Source of the DNA: Cladosporium sp. IMV 00045
Lineage: Eukaryota > Ascomycota > Dothideomycetes > Cladosporiales > Cladosporiaceae
DNA: 64,000 nucleotides
Direction: 5' to 3'
Assembly: GCA_001931905.2 (NCBI GenBank)
Contig: MSJI02000659.1
Location: 1 to 64,000, forward strand
Below the pieces are notes generated by a model. The model saw only the letters and a program-made list of their open reading frames with translations, searched no databases and was not told the origin of the DNA. Of the stretch, positions 1 to 10,947 are shown in pieces (position 1 is the first letter of the stretch; the number at the start of each line of letters is the position of its first letter). Position numbers and translations under genes: made by a program.

Positions 1-182
1 CACAGTAGACACTACTTTGACGCAACGGAGAATCTCAGAAGTATGATCTTGAAAGTCAGGGCTGGCTTGTCATGAATTCGTGTTCATACACAATTGTATC
101 TTCATTATCCCTATGGTATCTGCTTCATCCTATCAGTGCGCACAGTCCCTGATCAGGCAAAAGACGACGTCTCTCCGAGTCT

Positions 183-1861
183 TTAAGTAACGTAAGGCTG
201 GTAGACCGTACCCTCCTGGAGAGACTTATTGTACAATCTCCTGTTGTGCCACTTGAGGTGGAACTTGAGAGTCAAAGTAGCCGCGACAGCAATAAGAGCG
301 CAAACCATCATGAGGATGAAAGCAAGCAAGTAGCGCGGTTCGTCAGAGTCGACGAAGAAGTAAGGCGCAATGACATTGCCGACCTGTCCGAGCACGTTGC
401 AAAGGGCGACGGCGATGGCACGGTTCTCTGGCGTGCGGCCCATGGTGCTAGAAACCCAGGTGCTGATGAGTGGGTTGGCGGTGTACATGCCTCCGACGTA
501 GATGAAAGAGGCTCCGTAGCGGGCGCCGCCGTTTGTAGTGGCCAGACAGATGATGTAGCCGATGCAACCGACGGCAACTGGGCCGGCGAAATGGTAGCCG
601 CGCTCGACGGTCTTGTCAGAGTGCCATGCGTTGATAAGAGAGCCGATGGCGGCGAAGATGTAAGGCGGGCAGGTGAGCAGCAGACTGACGACGTTGCTGT
701 AGCCGAATCCACGCACGATCGAGGGGAAGAAGTTGGAGAAGCCGTAGGCCGCGGAGATGCCGATGTTGAGAGAAACGAGCAACACCATTTTCCAGTCGAG
801 GATTGCCATCTTGAGACCGGCCCAGACACCTGTCTTCGCCACGTCGGTCGAGACACGGTCTGCGGCGATGCGAGCTGCGGCGACCTTGCGCATGTCCTCG
901 GTCATAGACCACATGGCGCTACCGCTTTGGGAGTGCGGGTAGTCGGGCAACAAGAAGAAAGCGATGATGGCGAAGCCTGCACCGCAAACCGCCAGGACAA
1001 TGAAAAGCCATTTCCAGCCTTGAAGTCCGTGGGCCTGGAATATCTTGTTAACGTCAAGGTCTTTATGAGAGGCTCTGTGTGAGCTTGAGTAAATCACTTA
1101 CACCATCGAGAGTTCCAAAGACAGCAGCAGCGATGAGACCGGAGGCACAGTAAGCCAGCGTCTGGCCGGTGTAGAGAGTTGCAACACGCATGGCCATCTC
1201 CTTACGAGTGTACCAGCAGCCCATCAAGTAGACTGCACCTGGGAGAAGAGGAGCTTCAACTACACCCAAGAAGAATCGTACGAGAACAAGACCAGTGAAG
1301 TCTGTGGTACCGCACATAGCGACAGAAACACCACTCCACACAATGGCCATCGAACACAGGTAGACTGAAGGACGCAGGTAGCCAATGATCATGTTAGAGG
1401 GAATCTGTCCGAGAACGTAACTGCATTGCATCATTGTCAGCTTGTGTTCGTCTGGTCATACAACAAGCCGAGAAGATTACGTACCCAAGCGACAGAATCG
1501 CCACAGCAGTCGAGAAGTGGTTATCTTCGAGGTTCAGATCTTCCTCGAAGGTATTGAGTCGAGCCTGAGCGATCGAAGCACGATCCAGGTAGTTGAACAG
1601 ATATAAGACCCAAAGACAAGGCATCAAGGTCATGTCCAGACGTCTGACAATCTTTTTCTCGAGTGTCCTCCATTCTGGAATACCCAAAGCATCAATCTGA
1701 TCCTCCGGACTGGGGATGAAGTCGGCTTGCTTCTCGAAGACTTCGAGGTCGGCGACAGCTTCAGTCTTCTCCTTCATGTTCGCCATAGGGGTCTCGGCCG
1801 ACATTCTCGGGGGAGGTACTGAGCCGTCCACATGTTCGGGGGCAATCTTGTCGTTGGCCAT
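183..1861 (-). CDS. MFS permease, Dal5/allantoate (anion:cation symporter) type
   Basis: Three exons read as 1861-1485, 1420-1102 and 1034-183, giving 515 residues; introns of 64 bp (donor GTACGT) and 67 bp (donor GTAAGT). Visible family marks are the LFNYLDRASIAQAR stretch in the first membrane segment, LGQIPSNMI, the RFFLGVVEAPLLPGAVYLMGCWY segment region and GWKWLFI after the central loop, all typical of fungal Dal5/Tna1-like transporters for vitamins, ureides or small organic anions. About 12 membrane helices are expected, acting at the plasma membrane. The start ATG at 1861 is the only good one before the first helix and yields a normal acidic cytosolic tail. The substrate cannot be told from sequence. 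No pathway genes lie beside it. Confidence 0.9.
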
Positions 1862-3531
1862 CGTTTTTGGAACCGTCAGGTCAAAATAACAAGAAAGATG
1901 AGGAGGTGATCAAGACGAATGATCCTTGCGCTGCCTGTCGAAGCTCGACCTGTCAATCGCGACAAACTGACCTTTATACCTGGACCAGCGAAGCAGTACC
2001 CCAGCACCAACATGCACGTCGACACGATTCATATCTGGAGATATGTGGACCTGATACATCCAGAAATGCCATGCCGGGGACGCTCGCGACCACGAACCAA
2101 TGAACCCACCGACGATATCGCTTTTCCCATGCATTCACGTGCAAATCTTCACCTCATCTCGAGGAAATCCACTTCTCCAAGACGCAACGACTCCGCACCA
2201 GCCGTCTTCGATCCCCTACCCCCCATATTCGCGCCCCCAGACTCCGCCCTCCAAGACTCGTGGGACCCCACAGGACATGCTCGCCCAACGCGGGCTCTCC
2301 AGATTCGGTGCCCCAGACCCCACCGTGTAGAGCCTGGGGAGCGAGGGGGGTACCTGGGGGTGGAGCGCCGAGTATAGCAACGGTCTTGGGGCGTTGATGT
2401 CCAAGGCCTTGGTACGGGTTTGAAGTCGGACGTTGGCCGAGGGCACGGCTGTGGTCCTGGTTGAGAGGTGCAACTAGAGGGTCGGTTGAGATTTTCTGTC
2501 TTGACTAGCCGGAGTCTGGGCAAATCAGAGAGTAATCGGAGGCCGCCGTACGGATGTGGAGATGTAGATTTGGGACAAGCTGAGTCTTGGGAGTTCTTGA
2601 TACAGGAAAGAAGCACGTCTTAGCGGTATGACTTTAGGCCGGGGAGATCTCCAGATGTCTCAGCAGTGTGGGTAGAAAAGCAAAGGGCCAACTTTTAGAA
2701 ACATCTCTGGTATACTGTTCAAGTCCCTGATGCGACAACGTTCATCGGTTTTCATCGCACGGTCAAGTGAAGTCGAGGTAGCTGGCCCTACAAGGCTGGT
2801 GGCTTCAGCCACCAAATGCGGTCGAAGTCTTAGAGTTGCGGCATGCTATCGGGTAGGGCGGCGTGTAGTGAGTGCCAAGCAGAACAATCAATAGTCCTCG
2901 GGCATTCGGGCAACAGAACCGGATGCAGAATGGACTATTGTTTGCCCGGTGGTCATGACTGAACTCCCTGCCGATACGGTAGATTATGTTTAGAGAGGGC
3001 GTGGAGTGGCATTCGAGTACGTTGACGAAGGATTTGGATCGTTCGGCGGGAATTGCCAAATACCTTCACTTCGACTGCAGCAAGTCGTCAGAATCAACTT
3101 TGCAATCCACATGCATTTCCTCAAAGTCAAGGGTGATGACATCTGTCATCCGGTTTAGGCAACCCGGTCGATTGTGTGAAGGAAGGACAAGCACATCAAG
3201 CGAGGTTGGGATGCGAGGGCGGCATTTGTCGGCTGCTGGATCTCGGCAAATGGAGATATCCTGCTTGCTTGCAGTACGGAAAAGTCGCACTCTTGTTAGT
3301 CCGGATAGTAGTATGCGGAAATGCACTAGATTGCCGACGTCCTACATGTATGGTTGGCTTTGGCATTACTGGATATGAAGCAAAAAGGGCCAGTGGTCAA
3401 TGACTAAGAAGTGGGTTTGGTCAAATATCAGAGAGGTTCATACTGGGTTGCTATTCTCATTTCACGTGTTCTCCGACTTGAACATATATACCTATGCTCA
3501 TCTCACCATCCCCGCAAGACCATCGAACAAA
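1862..3531. other. Intergenic, no gene recognised
   Basis: About 1.7 kb upstream of the MFS permease and downstream of the ligase gene. Small open frames exist on both strands, but none has recognisable motifs, splice signals linking frames, or coherent composition. I see no repeat or RNA gene here. The part next to 1861 should contain the permease promoter. Confidence 0.6.
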
Positions 3532-6447
3532 TCAATACTCGAAATCATCATCCACCGAAGGTCCCTTGTTCTTCGTCACACTCTCCTGCTTGCGGTACAT
3601 CTCCGCCACCTGCCTACTAGTAGTCGCATCATCCGGCTTCTTATCCTCTCTCACCTGGATGAAGCGCGGGAAACGCAAACTCACACCCTTGTGCGTGCCA
3701 TCGCCCACTTCGCTCGCTGCGGCGCGATACCTCGGACTCAGCGTCAAGTCTGCGGTCTTGACTTCCCAGACGAACTTCGGCTCGAACCAGACGTCAGGCT
3801 GGTCGTTCTTGCCGGAAGAGTGGTCGTAGAAGGGCTTCGGGCGGTCGATGACAAGCGGCGAAAGAGTGTCGTGCAATTCGGATAAGAGGGCTTCGGAGAA
3901 TCCGGTGCCGATGTTGCACACTGTTTCGTACATCTCTGAGTTGGGATTGTAGCACGCAAGGTGGAAAGCACCGTAGACGGAGGTTCGCTTTCCTTTGCCG
4001 TAGTAAGCGCCGAGGACGACGAGATCCAGTGAGTCACCGGCGCCCGCGAGGTAATCTTTCTTCACCTTCAGCCAGTTCTGCGATCGTCGGGATGGCTCGT
4101 AGTGTGATTCCACGCCGTCCAACATCTTCACCATGAGACCTTCGCATGAGGCTTTGACGGAGTCTTCGAGTAGAGTCTGGATTTCTTCGATCTCGCGCGT
4201 GTTGCCGAATTTGGCAAAGATGAATTCGCCTTCGACCTCTTCAAATGCTGCGTACATGTGTTCGCGGCGCTCACGGAAGGGTTTGTTGACCAGGGCTTCG
4301 CCGTTGAGGTAGAGAAGGTCGAATGCGAAGACGCAAACCTTGACTTTGACATCCTCGATCTTGACGTCCTTCTTCTTGCGGGTCATGAGTTGCTGGAAAG
4401 GCAGGACCGTCTTCTTCTCAACGTCCCATGCCACGGTCTCGCAGTCGAGCACAAAGCTCTTCGTACCCTTCTTCACCCAGGTGGGCAATTTACTGAGAAT
4501 GTCGGGGTACTTCTTGCTCAAGTCCTCGCTGTTGCGAGAGAATATGTTGGAAATGCCTCTGTCACTCTTACCAGCTGCAGGAGCAACGGTCGCGGCAAAC
4601 TCCTGATCGGCGTCGTGCGCAACGAAATGGATCTGCGCACGTTCTCCGTCGTACTTGTACTCGCATGTGAAGTCCTTGCCTTCGAATCGATCCAAAACTT
4701 CACTGATTGATTTGGTCGGTTTGGCCAACATAGGCTTGAGCGGCACGCCAGGCTGCAGTCTGCACGTCTCCCTCAACTTCCAGATACCGCCCTTTAGTAA
4801 CGCTGGTACAATGACCTCGTAGGCGGGGAGTTCATTGTAAACCGCCTTGAACACGTCCTCGCCTTTCTTGAGCTCGGTCTCGGATGGTACCTTGTCCCCG
4901 TCCTGCGAGGCTGCGTGAAAAGTCATGGCGTGTGCAAGCGAAACCTGGACGGTCTTGTCCGCAAGGCCCAATCGCATCTTGCCTTCGAGCGCACGAATGA
5001 TGAACTTGGCTTCACTAGGTCCGCCCTTATCTTTGTTGATATCGACTGACTGACCCTTTGCAAGATTCGTGTCGGCAGCTGAAAGAAGCTTCTTGATGCC
5101 GTCGACTTTCCTGCCTTGCGCTCCAGAGCCCTCGACTGTGGCAATCTTCATCAGACCGTCATGTACTCCGCGGACAGTCAGAGCTTTTGGCTTGAACATC
5201 GTCGGTTGGTTCTGTCTGCTCTTGGCCGCGACAAGACCAAGGTCTCCAATCTTCTGCTGATCTTCCTTGATGATCTTGAGGTTGCGGCCAGTTGTCTCCC
5301 CAATAGCTTTCATGATGAGAGACTCGCCGATACCAAGCTCGATGCCCGCGTAGTCCGCAGCAAGCTTGCCGATCATAAGCAGGACAGTCGGTTGAAGGTC
5401 GTCTGGTGTAAGGCGAGCGACCTGACGCAAGAAAGCAGAGCAATGGGCCATGATCTCCAGACGCTTGGTAGTGAGCTCGATCTTGGAGAAGGTCGTGCAC
5501 AAAGCAGCGTATGGGACTGGCTCGCCAGCTTTCCAGTCTGGGTATGCCTCTTTGCCGGTCGCCTTGAGCGTGCTCTGGATCTTCTCCCTCGCTTTCGCTG
5601 CGGCTTCAGGCTTCTCCTCCTCTTCCTCTGATTCCGCTTCTGATGCTGGTTCACTTTCGCTTGCTTTCTCCGTTTCACCTTCACCGTCGACGTCGGCAGT
5701 TTTCGAGGCATTCTGAGCTTTGGCCTTGGCTCCCTTCGCCTTCGGTGACGCCGATCGACGGCTTTTCTGTTTGGTTGGCTCCTCGTTCTCTTGTTCGCTA
5801 CCTGCGGATTTCCGAGCTGGCGACTTTCGCTTTGGGCTTGATGGCTTAGGCGCAGCCTTCGCCCGTTTTGCTGGTCGTACCTCCTCTTCATCTTCCTCGT
5901 ATTCAATGATTTCGGTCTTCACGGCTGTCTTGGCAGGAGTTTTCTTGTGGGCGACACCTTTTTTCGTCTTTCCATTCGTGGCAGGCTTTTGGCGCTGTTT
6001 CTTAGGCGGTGGCTCGTCAGCATCGCTTGCAGTTGCCTCCTCTTCATCCCCTGAAGTTGTCGCGGCTCGTTTCTTCGAGGGACTTGCAGGTTTCACATCG
6101 TCCTCCTCCATATCGCTGGTGTCTTCCTCTTTCTTCACTGGATGCTCATCCTCCATCTTGACATCCTCATATTTGACATTGCCATTCGCCTCGTCTGCTT
6201 CGGCCGTCTTGCTCGCTCCAGGCACGGCTTCCTTCTCGGCACTTTGCTCTTTCTTGGGCTCAGATTTGGAGAACTTCAATCGTGATTGCTGCGCCACGGG
6301 TTGCTGACCACCAGGATTGCCGAAGAACTTGCTGTGAAATACGTTAGCCACGCCGATTACTTCCACCTAATCTAGCAGATCCAGGTCTCCGTACCCAAGA
6401 GTCTGCTGTGTCTTCACATACCCCAGAGTAACCTGTTTGGGAGCCAT
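3532..6447 (-). CDS. CDC9: DNA ligase I (ATP-dependent, replicative)
   Basis: Two exons, 6447-6395 and 6331-3532, encode 950 residues from MAPKQ. The intron (63 bp, donor GTACGG) falls inside the PCNA-binding box: splicing creates QQTLGKFF, a match to QxxLxxFF, close to the N-terminus. Residues about 30-280 are charged, low-complexity, Lys/Glu/Ser-rich, as in other eukaryotic ligase I tails. Then come the DNA-binding domain, the adenylation domain with active-site lysine in EYKYDGERAQIH (near residue 576), and the OB domain ending with LRFPRFIQVREDKKPDDAT. It seals Okazaki fragments and repair nicks in the nucleus. Upstream in-frame codons may give a mitochondrial form (separate entry). Head-to-head with the Cid2/Mix23 gene. 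Confidence 0.95.
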
Positions 6448-6606
6448 TCTTCCTTTATGTTGCCGGATGTGATATTGTTGGATCGTTTGCGTGTCGATCA
6501 AATGCGCGGATAACGCCCGCGAGCTCCGAAGCGATGGTTTGATTGCGGTGTTTCGTATTGCACTGTGAACATGTGCGTATATGCTTCGACGAGAGCAAAC
6601 GATCAT
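6448..6606 (-). other. In-frame 5' extension of ligase I: candidate mitochondrial presequence
   Basis: An ATG at 6606 lies in frame with the ligase start at 6447 with no stop between, adding 53 residues. The extension begins MIVCSRRSIYAHVHSAIRN, is rich in Arg, Ser, His and Ala and has a single acidic residue, which is the composition of a mitochondrial targeting peptide. In budding yeast Cdc9 the same arrangement (first AUG mitochondrial, second AUG nuclear) is established. Here it is inferred from composition and frame only. Confidence 0.6.
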
Positions 6607-6985
6607 AACCTGAGGAATGCGAGATTCATGTAAAGAGAGGTGGTGGTAGTGATATTGGATTATCCGCAGGCATCAGAGAGAGCTAAGTGGAAGTTCGCGT
6701 CGCGTCCGAGGCGGCAGCGCGCGTGAAGATGGAATTGATGAATTGACATGACGTCGGCGATTCTCGAAGCGAACTCCGAAGCCTCTCAGCTGGACTGGAG
6801 AGCTTGAAGCGACTGCATCTTGAAACTCGTCCCATCTTGATATACTCGCATGAACCAACGTCTACTTTTTACCACTCTTGATATAATAACATAACATCAT
6901 ACTGGCGGGCTTCTTCTGGAGACAAGACTCTCCTCCCCCTCCGCAGGACCCCTCCCCTCGTCCTGCACCACCTCGTCGCCTCATC
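6607..6985. other. Divergent promoter region, ligase I / Cid2-Mix23 gene
   Basis: About 380 bp separates the longest ligase reading frame from the ATG of the gene on the other strand. It should hold both promoters. Pyrimidine-rich sequence precedes the ATG at 6986. No clear TATA box was seen. Confidence 0.5.
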
Positions 6986-7641
6986 ATGTCTCGAACGCCC
7001 GAACAACCGAGTCTCACACCTCGATTTTGTTTTAACCAAACAGCACTCAGAGGTATGCTTCAAATATTCACTCAGACGCAGCTCACGACTCACGCTCATA
7101 CTCAAGAACACTAGACTTCCTCCGCGTCTCGCGCACAGCAGTCGACGATACCATCAACCAAAACCTCAACGCCCTCGTCACACCAGGCGCAAAGCCCTTC
7201 GATCCCTTATCGACTCAGGAACGCCAATCGCGACCCATAGGCCGAAGACCCATCGACGCCAAAGCCTGCGACTCATTCAAAGACCAAGTCCTCTTCCCTT
7301 CCTGGCAAAGTCGAAGCGATGTCTTGAACTATTGCGCCGGCGTTGCGACTTCGCCCGATCCCGACGACCCAGATCATGTCCTGAGGCAGGTGGAAGATAC
7401 ACGGGCGAGAGAGCGGGTGATAAATGAGAGGCTGGATCCTTACAGCGCGAGGTACTTCCCGCGAGAGGCTAGGACTGAGGCGCTGGCTTCGCTGATACGG
7501 AACGAGAGGATGGTGGAGAGCATTGTGAGGAGTCGGACGTGGGGTTTGATTGGTGAGAGGTGTGAGGTTGAGTCGCAGGGGTTTGAGCAGGCGTTGGATG
7601 ACTGGCGGAGAAAGAAGACGGGCGAGGATGGACAGTCATGA
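6986..7641 (+). CDS. MIX23: Cid2/Mix23 family protein (caffeine-induced death protein 2-like)
   Basis: Two exons, 6986-7052 and 7115-7641, with a 62 bp intron (GTATGC...CTAG), give 197 residues. The spliced protein shows the family pattern: a Cys near the N-terminus (RFCFNQTALRDFL), R-T-x-D-D-x-I followed by LN (SRTAVDDTINQNLNAL), two central cysteines (KACDSF ... NYCAG), an ERVIN/ER helix and an R-x-W-x6-RC end (VRSRTWGLIGERC). The four cysteines and spacing match human CCDC58/MIX23 and yeast Mix23, which are mitochondrial intermembrane-space CxnC proteins linked to protein import; fission yeast Cid2 is the founding name. The central insert of acidic Asp-Pro residues is longer than in the animal protein. 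Function is inferred by family. Confidence 0.85.
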
Positions 7642-8110
7642 GCATTCTTGGATCTTGCAACCGAGCTGTCTTTGAACACTTATCTTATGCTGTCGCTTGC
7701 TATCTAAGCGTGGGCAGTGGATATTCTGAGGCGTCAACGGGTCGAGTTCCACCGCCATACAGGCTAGAAAGGATACATGGATTCTCTACGGGCGCCACGC
7801 CATCTTCCACCAAGAGCACTGGATCTCATCGACCAGGATCTCGTCCCAAATCAGCATCTGGCAGAATGCGAAACGGATGCATGAATTGCTGGAAAGCCAT
7901 TTCCCCATTGCTAAAGTATTGTATATTATTAATCTCGATCTCCCTCTCCCACCTTGCAGTTTACAGAGCCACTTCTAGGTCGCATCCTTATTGTTTGTTT
8001 AGAAACGTGCTTTTTCATTCTGGATCCTCTCGCCAATCTCTGACCACCGCCTCGTCCCAGATTCTCAATTTCCTCCTCTTAGGGTTAGGGTTGGGTTAAC
8101 CGAGCCAACG
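7642..8110. other. Convergent intergenic stretch
   Basis: 3' regions of the Cid2/Mix23 gene and the peroxidase gene meet here. No gene is visible. The only marked element is a short telomere-like tract at 8079-8098, listed separately. Confidence 0.5.
8079..8098 (+). repeat. Short interstitial telomere-like repeat
   Basis: Two exact TTAGGG units followed by TTGGG and TTA, 20 bp in all. TTAGGG is the telomere unit of filamentous fungi. It lies 13 bp from the peroxidase stop codon. With so few units it may be chance or a telomere-protein (Tbf1/Rap1-like) binding site. Confidence 0.5.
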
Positions 8111-9086
8111 TCAAAGGCCAAAGTGCAAGCTGCGGGTACCGTGGGTAGAGTTCTGAGCGCCCTCCTGCGACTCAACGTCTGGGGTGATAAGATCAGTCGC
8201 ATTGCGGATATGCTCGACAGCATGAAGAATATCCTGCAAAGTGACCTTCTCGTCTTTCTTGTTCCATCCAAGCTCGAAGGGAAGACGTTCGTTCTCTGTT
8301 TTCGATCGATTGTCGTTAGCCAGATAACACCAAACCAATCTTTGAAAAGGCTAGACTCACCAAAGAAATACTCAACAAACGCCCTATCCGCCGTGCCCTC
8401 CGATGAGTTTCCAAACGCGATAATCGGCGCCGCCAACTCGCCCAGACTGAACTGCTCCATCGTGCTGGTGAAGGTGTACGTCGGGTTGAAGGCGCGCGAG
8501 TCGATCTGGCGCGCCAGCTTGCTGTCCGCGAGCATTTGGGACGTGAGCTTGCTGGCAGTCCAGAACTTCTTCGAAGATGCGAACACCGACGGGTTGAAGA
8601 GGTGGTTGTTGCCGTAGTAGGCGTCCATGCGGCTGAGGCTGGCGTCGTGCTCGAGGACGTTGTGGCGGTTGAGTTGGTCGCTGGTGGTATGAGATGTTAG
8701 TCTGTTGATTGTTTATAGGAATGTTGTACGGGAGTATTACAGGGTGAACCATGTTGCGTTCGGGTCTGGGTTTGCTGGGAGAGCCATCTCGAACATCGTC
8801 TCGGAGAGCGAGAGATCGAAGTTGAGTCCATCTTGCAATGCGGTTTGGACGTGCTCTTTCGTCAGGTTCAAGCCGTCGCGGTGCAGGAAGCCGTGGTTTG
8901 CCAACGTGTTCATCATGGGACAGGGACCGCGCGCTACGATATGTCAGTTGAATGTTTCGACGTTCGATCGAAGTTGTTCGACAAACCATCGCTGTCAAGA
9001 GCAGGATGCCATTCGCCCGGCTGAGATTGCTCCTGGGCGGAAACGATGCCCGCAATCGCGGTCGACAGCAAGATGAAGTTCTTCAT
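8111..9086 (-). CDS. Secreted heme-thiolate peroxidase (chloroperoxidase/unspecific peroxygenase family)
   Basis: Four exons (9086-8987, 8933-8741, 8680-8361, 8295-8111) give 265 residues, a normal length for short family members. Residues 1-17 (MKNFILLSTAIAGIVSA) are a signal peptide. Splicing of the first intron makes the ARGPCPMMNTLANHGFLHRDG motif: the Cys of PCP is the axial heme ligand. VLEHDASLSRMDAYYG supplies the EHD-S magnesium-site motif, and FVEYFFENERLPFELGW supplies the region with the candidate acid-base glutamate. Enzymes of this group use hydrogen peroxide for halogenation or oxygen transfer outside the cell. All three introns are 53-65 bp with clean GT-AG ends. A TATA-like box sits about 120 bp upstream. 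The gene is isolated from other oxidative genes. Confidence 0.93.
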
Positions 9087-9613
9087 GATTGTGAAGTCGT
9101 CTCTGTTATTGTCAAACGAAGCAGGTAATTCCTCTTGCTCTGTCGCAAAAGTCTGGTATGATAGAGAGTGTTCTTGAGGCTTTCAACACTGGAGAGTCAA
9201 CCATCTTATAACCCATTGCAGCCTGCCGTCGCACTGCCTTTCATGCCCCAAGTCCACTTCTTTTACCGTCTGTGTTGTCGACAGTATACATCATTATTGA
9301 TGTTTCAGGACAAAGTGGCCAATGGAAGGAGTTGATTATTAAAGTTAGCGATCGATCCGAACGCGAGCCCAGCGCAAGTGAACCCGAAGCCAAACGCGAG
9401 GTATTGCGAGGCGGACGCTGACACAGCACGTTCCTCGTCATCACATTGGATGCATGTACTCCTGTTTATGCAGTCTTCGGGATGCTTGTTGATCAGTGCC
9501 TACATGTATCATGATATTAGCATGCTAGAGCCTATATTTTAACTCACATCTAGTCACCTCTGGCCAAAAAAGGTTGGTGGATACTAGAATGTATTGTACA
9601 GAGCAAAACGACA
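9087..9613. other. Intergenic: peroxidase promoter
   Basis: Upstream region of the peroxidase gene, bounded by the tRNA-Gln gene. Apart from the TATA-like box at 9204-9210 I see no further element that I can name. Confidence 0.5.
9204..9210 (-). promoter_or_regulatory. TATA-like box of the peroxidase gene
   Basis: On the minus strand the sequence reads TATAAGA, about 120 bp before the ATG at 9086. The distance fits a fungal core promoter with a short 5' leader. Confidence 0.45.
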
Positions 9614-9694
9614 GGTCTTACCCGGAATCGAACCGGGGTTGCCGGAAGACTGGTAGATCAGAATCCGAAGTGCTAACCGCTACACTATAAAACC
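9614..9694 (-). tRNA. tRNA-Gln (anticodon CTG) with a 10-nt intron
   Basis: Reading the minus strand, acceptor arms GGTTTTA and TAAGACC pair over seven positions with one G-T pair. The D arm is GTGTAGCGGTTAGCAC, the anticodon stem TCGGA/TCCGG, and the T arm CCCGG-TTCGATT-CCGGG. The anticodon loop TTCTGA..T holds CTG and is interrupted one base after the anticodon by about 10 nt, the normal place for nuclear tRNA introns. Length 81 nt with intron. Confidence 0.93.
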
Positions 9695-9984
9695 GTGAGG
9701 ATGAGGGACCAATCAGTTTATATTAAATATAAAGTCTATTAGTTTTAGGAGAACCAGGTCCGATCTTCTCACTGGCATGACGTAGGGCACGTGTTCCCCG
9801 CGTGTACGGCACTCGTGTATGGCACTCTACCTCGCTGCAAGTACCCTCTAAACCGACACCAGCAACGCTGCCTGACTTACATGTACGCATGCCGTCAATA
9901 CACAGATCATGATATGAAATCGCCCGCTGCCTCTTTTCCCTTGCCTTCTTGCATGAATAGACTCATTCTTCTTTACCTCAGCAA

Positions 9985-10947
9985 ATGCTCGCACAACAAG
10001 CATGGCGCCCTCTTCGGCGGCAAGTTAGCCACTACGCCACGGCCACCTCCACAGCACGTCCGGTTCCCAGTCTCCCAGACACTTCCCTAGAAACCTTCCG
10101 CGAGAATGCATTCGAGCCTGCAATGCCTGCTCTTCTTCCGAAGCGCTCTCAAAAACACATGCCTGCGATAACAAAATGGTTCAGGAAACACAAAGGTGTG
10201 ACCCACTTCGCCAACATCAGCGAACACAATTCGGCTATATACCTCTCATTGTACGGTCGACAAAGTGTACCCATCGAAGTCACACATGACGGCCAATTCC
10301 ACCGCATTGAGCAATCTCTGGGTTTCTTCCTCAAGTTCGTCTCCACTTGCGATTCCATCTGGCTGGATAGTACATACGCCGCATCACAGGCCGCATCCCG
10401 CCCCAAAGGAACCCGACCGTCTGACTTGTCTCTTCCCAGTGCCTCCGACCAACCGAACGTGAAGATGTATCTCGCGCAAGCTCCTCTCAGCGACTTCCCG
10501 GCCAAGATGCAATCCGAAGTTCCTACACCAGACATCGTCTTGAAAGCCGGCAAAGGCGACGTCTACGACAGCAGTCTTTGGCTGGGAAGGGCTCCGACTT
10601 ACACGCCGTTACACAGGGATCCTAATCCGAATTTATTCGTCCAGCTGGCTGGTCGCAAGATTGTGAGACTCTACGAGCCGCGCAAAGGAAATGCGGTCTT
10701 TTCTAAGGTCCAAGAGCAGATTGGCGGCAATGCGAGTGCCACAATGAGAGGAGAGGAGATGATGCAGGGGAAAGAAAAGGAGGCACTCGAAGAGGAGGTC
10801 TGGGGTGAAGGTGAAGGTAGGATGCCGGGTGCGTGGCAGGCTGAGCTGGACCCAGGAGATGCCTTGTTTATACCCAAAGGTTGGTGGCACAGCATCAAGG
10901 GAATTGGGACAGACATGAACTGCAGCGTGAACTGGTGGTTCCGGTGA
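9985..10947 (+). CDS. JmjC/cupin-8 domain dioxygenase-like protein
   Basis: A single exon of 320 residues. The cupin barrel carries the 2-oxoglutarate/Fe(II) facial triad: His and Asp of LHRDPNPN (about residues 210 and 212) and the distal His of KGWWHSIKG (about 302). WLGRAPTYTPLHRD before it and PGDALFIPKGWWH near the end match cupin-8/JmjC proteins of the FIH/JMJD5/HSPBAP1 kind, which hydroxylate proteins or act on unknown substrates. The first 25 residues (MLAQQAWRPLRRQVSHYATA) lack acidic residues and could be a mitochondrial presequence. No PHD, JmjN or DNA-binding domain is present, so a histone demethylase role is not supported. An acidic Glu-rich insert lies at about residues 255-280. 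Confidence 0.88.
   Translation: MLAQQAWRPLRRQVSHYATATSTARPVPSLPDTSLETFRENAFEPAMPALLPKRSQKHMPAITKWFRKHKGVTHFANISEHNSAIYLSLYGRQSVPIEVTHDGQFHRIEQSLGFFLKFVSTCDSIWLDSTYAASQAASRPKGTRPSDLSLPSASDQPNVKMYLAQAPLSDFPAKMQSEVPTPDIVLKAGKGDVYDSSLWLGRAPTYTPLHRDPNPNLFVQLAGRKIVRLYEPRKGNAVFSKVQEQIGGNASATMRGEEMMQGKEKEALEEEVWGEGEGRMPGAWQAELDPGDALFIPKGWWHSIKGIGTDMNCSVNWWFR

Noticed and set aside
246..1082. 278-codon plus-strand frame opposite the first MFS gene
   Set aside because: No domain, composition of an antisense shadow; the MFS reading on the minus strand explains the region.
1919..3400. Hypothetical genes between the MFS permease and ligase I
   Set aside because: Frames are short, overlap on both strands and have no motif, signal or intron pairing.
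5720..6307. 195-codon open frame antisense to the ligase low-complexity tail
   Set aside because: The Ser/Phe-rich translation mirrors the Lys/Glu-rich codons of the ligase tail.
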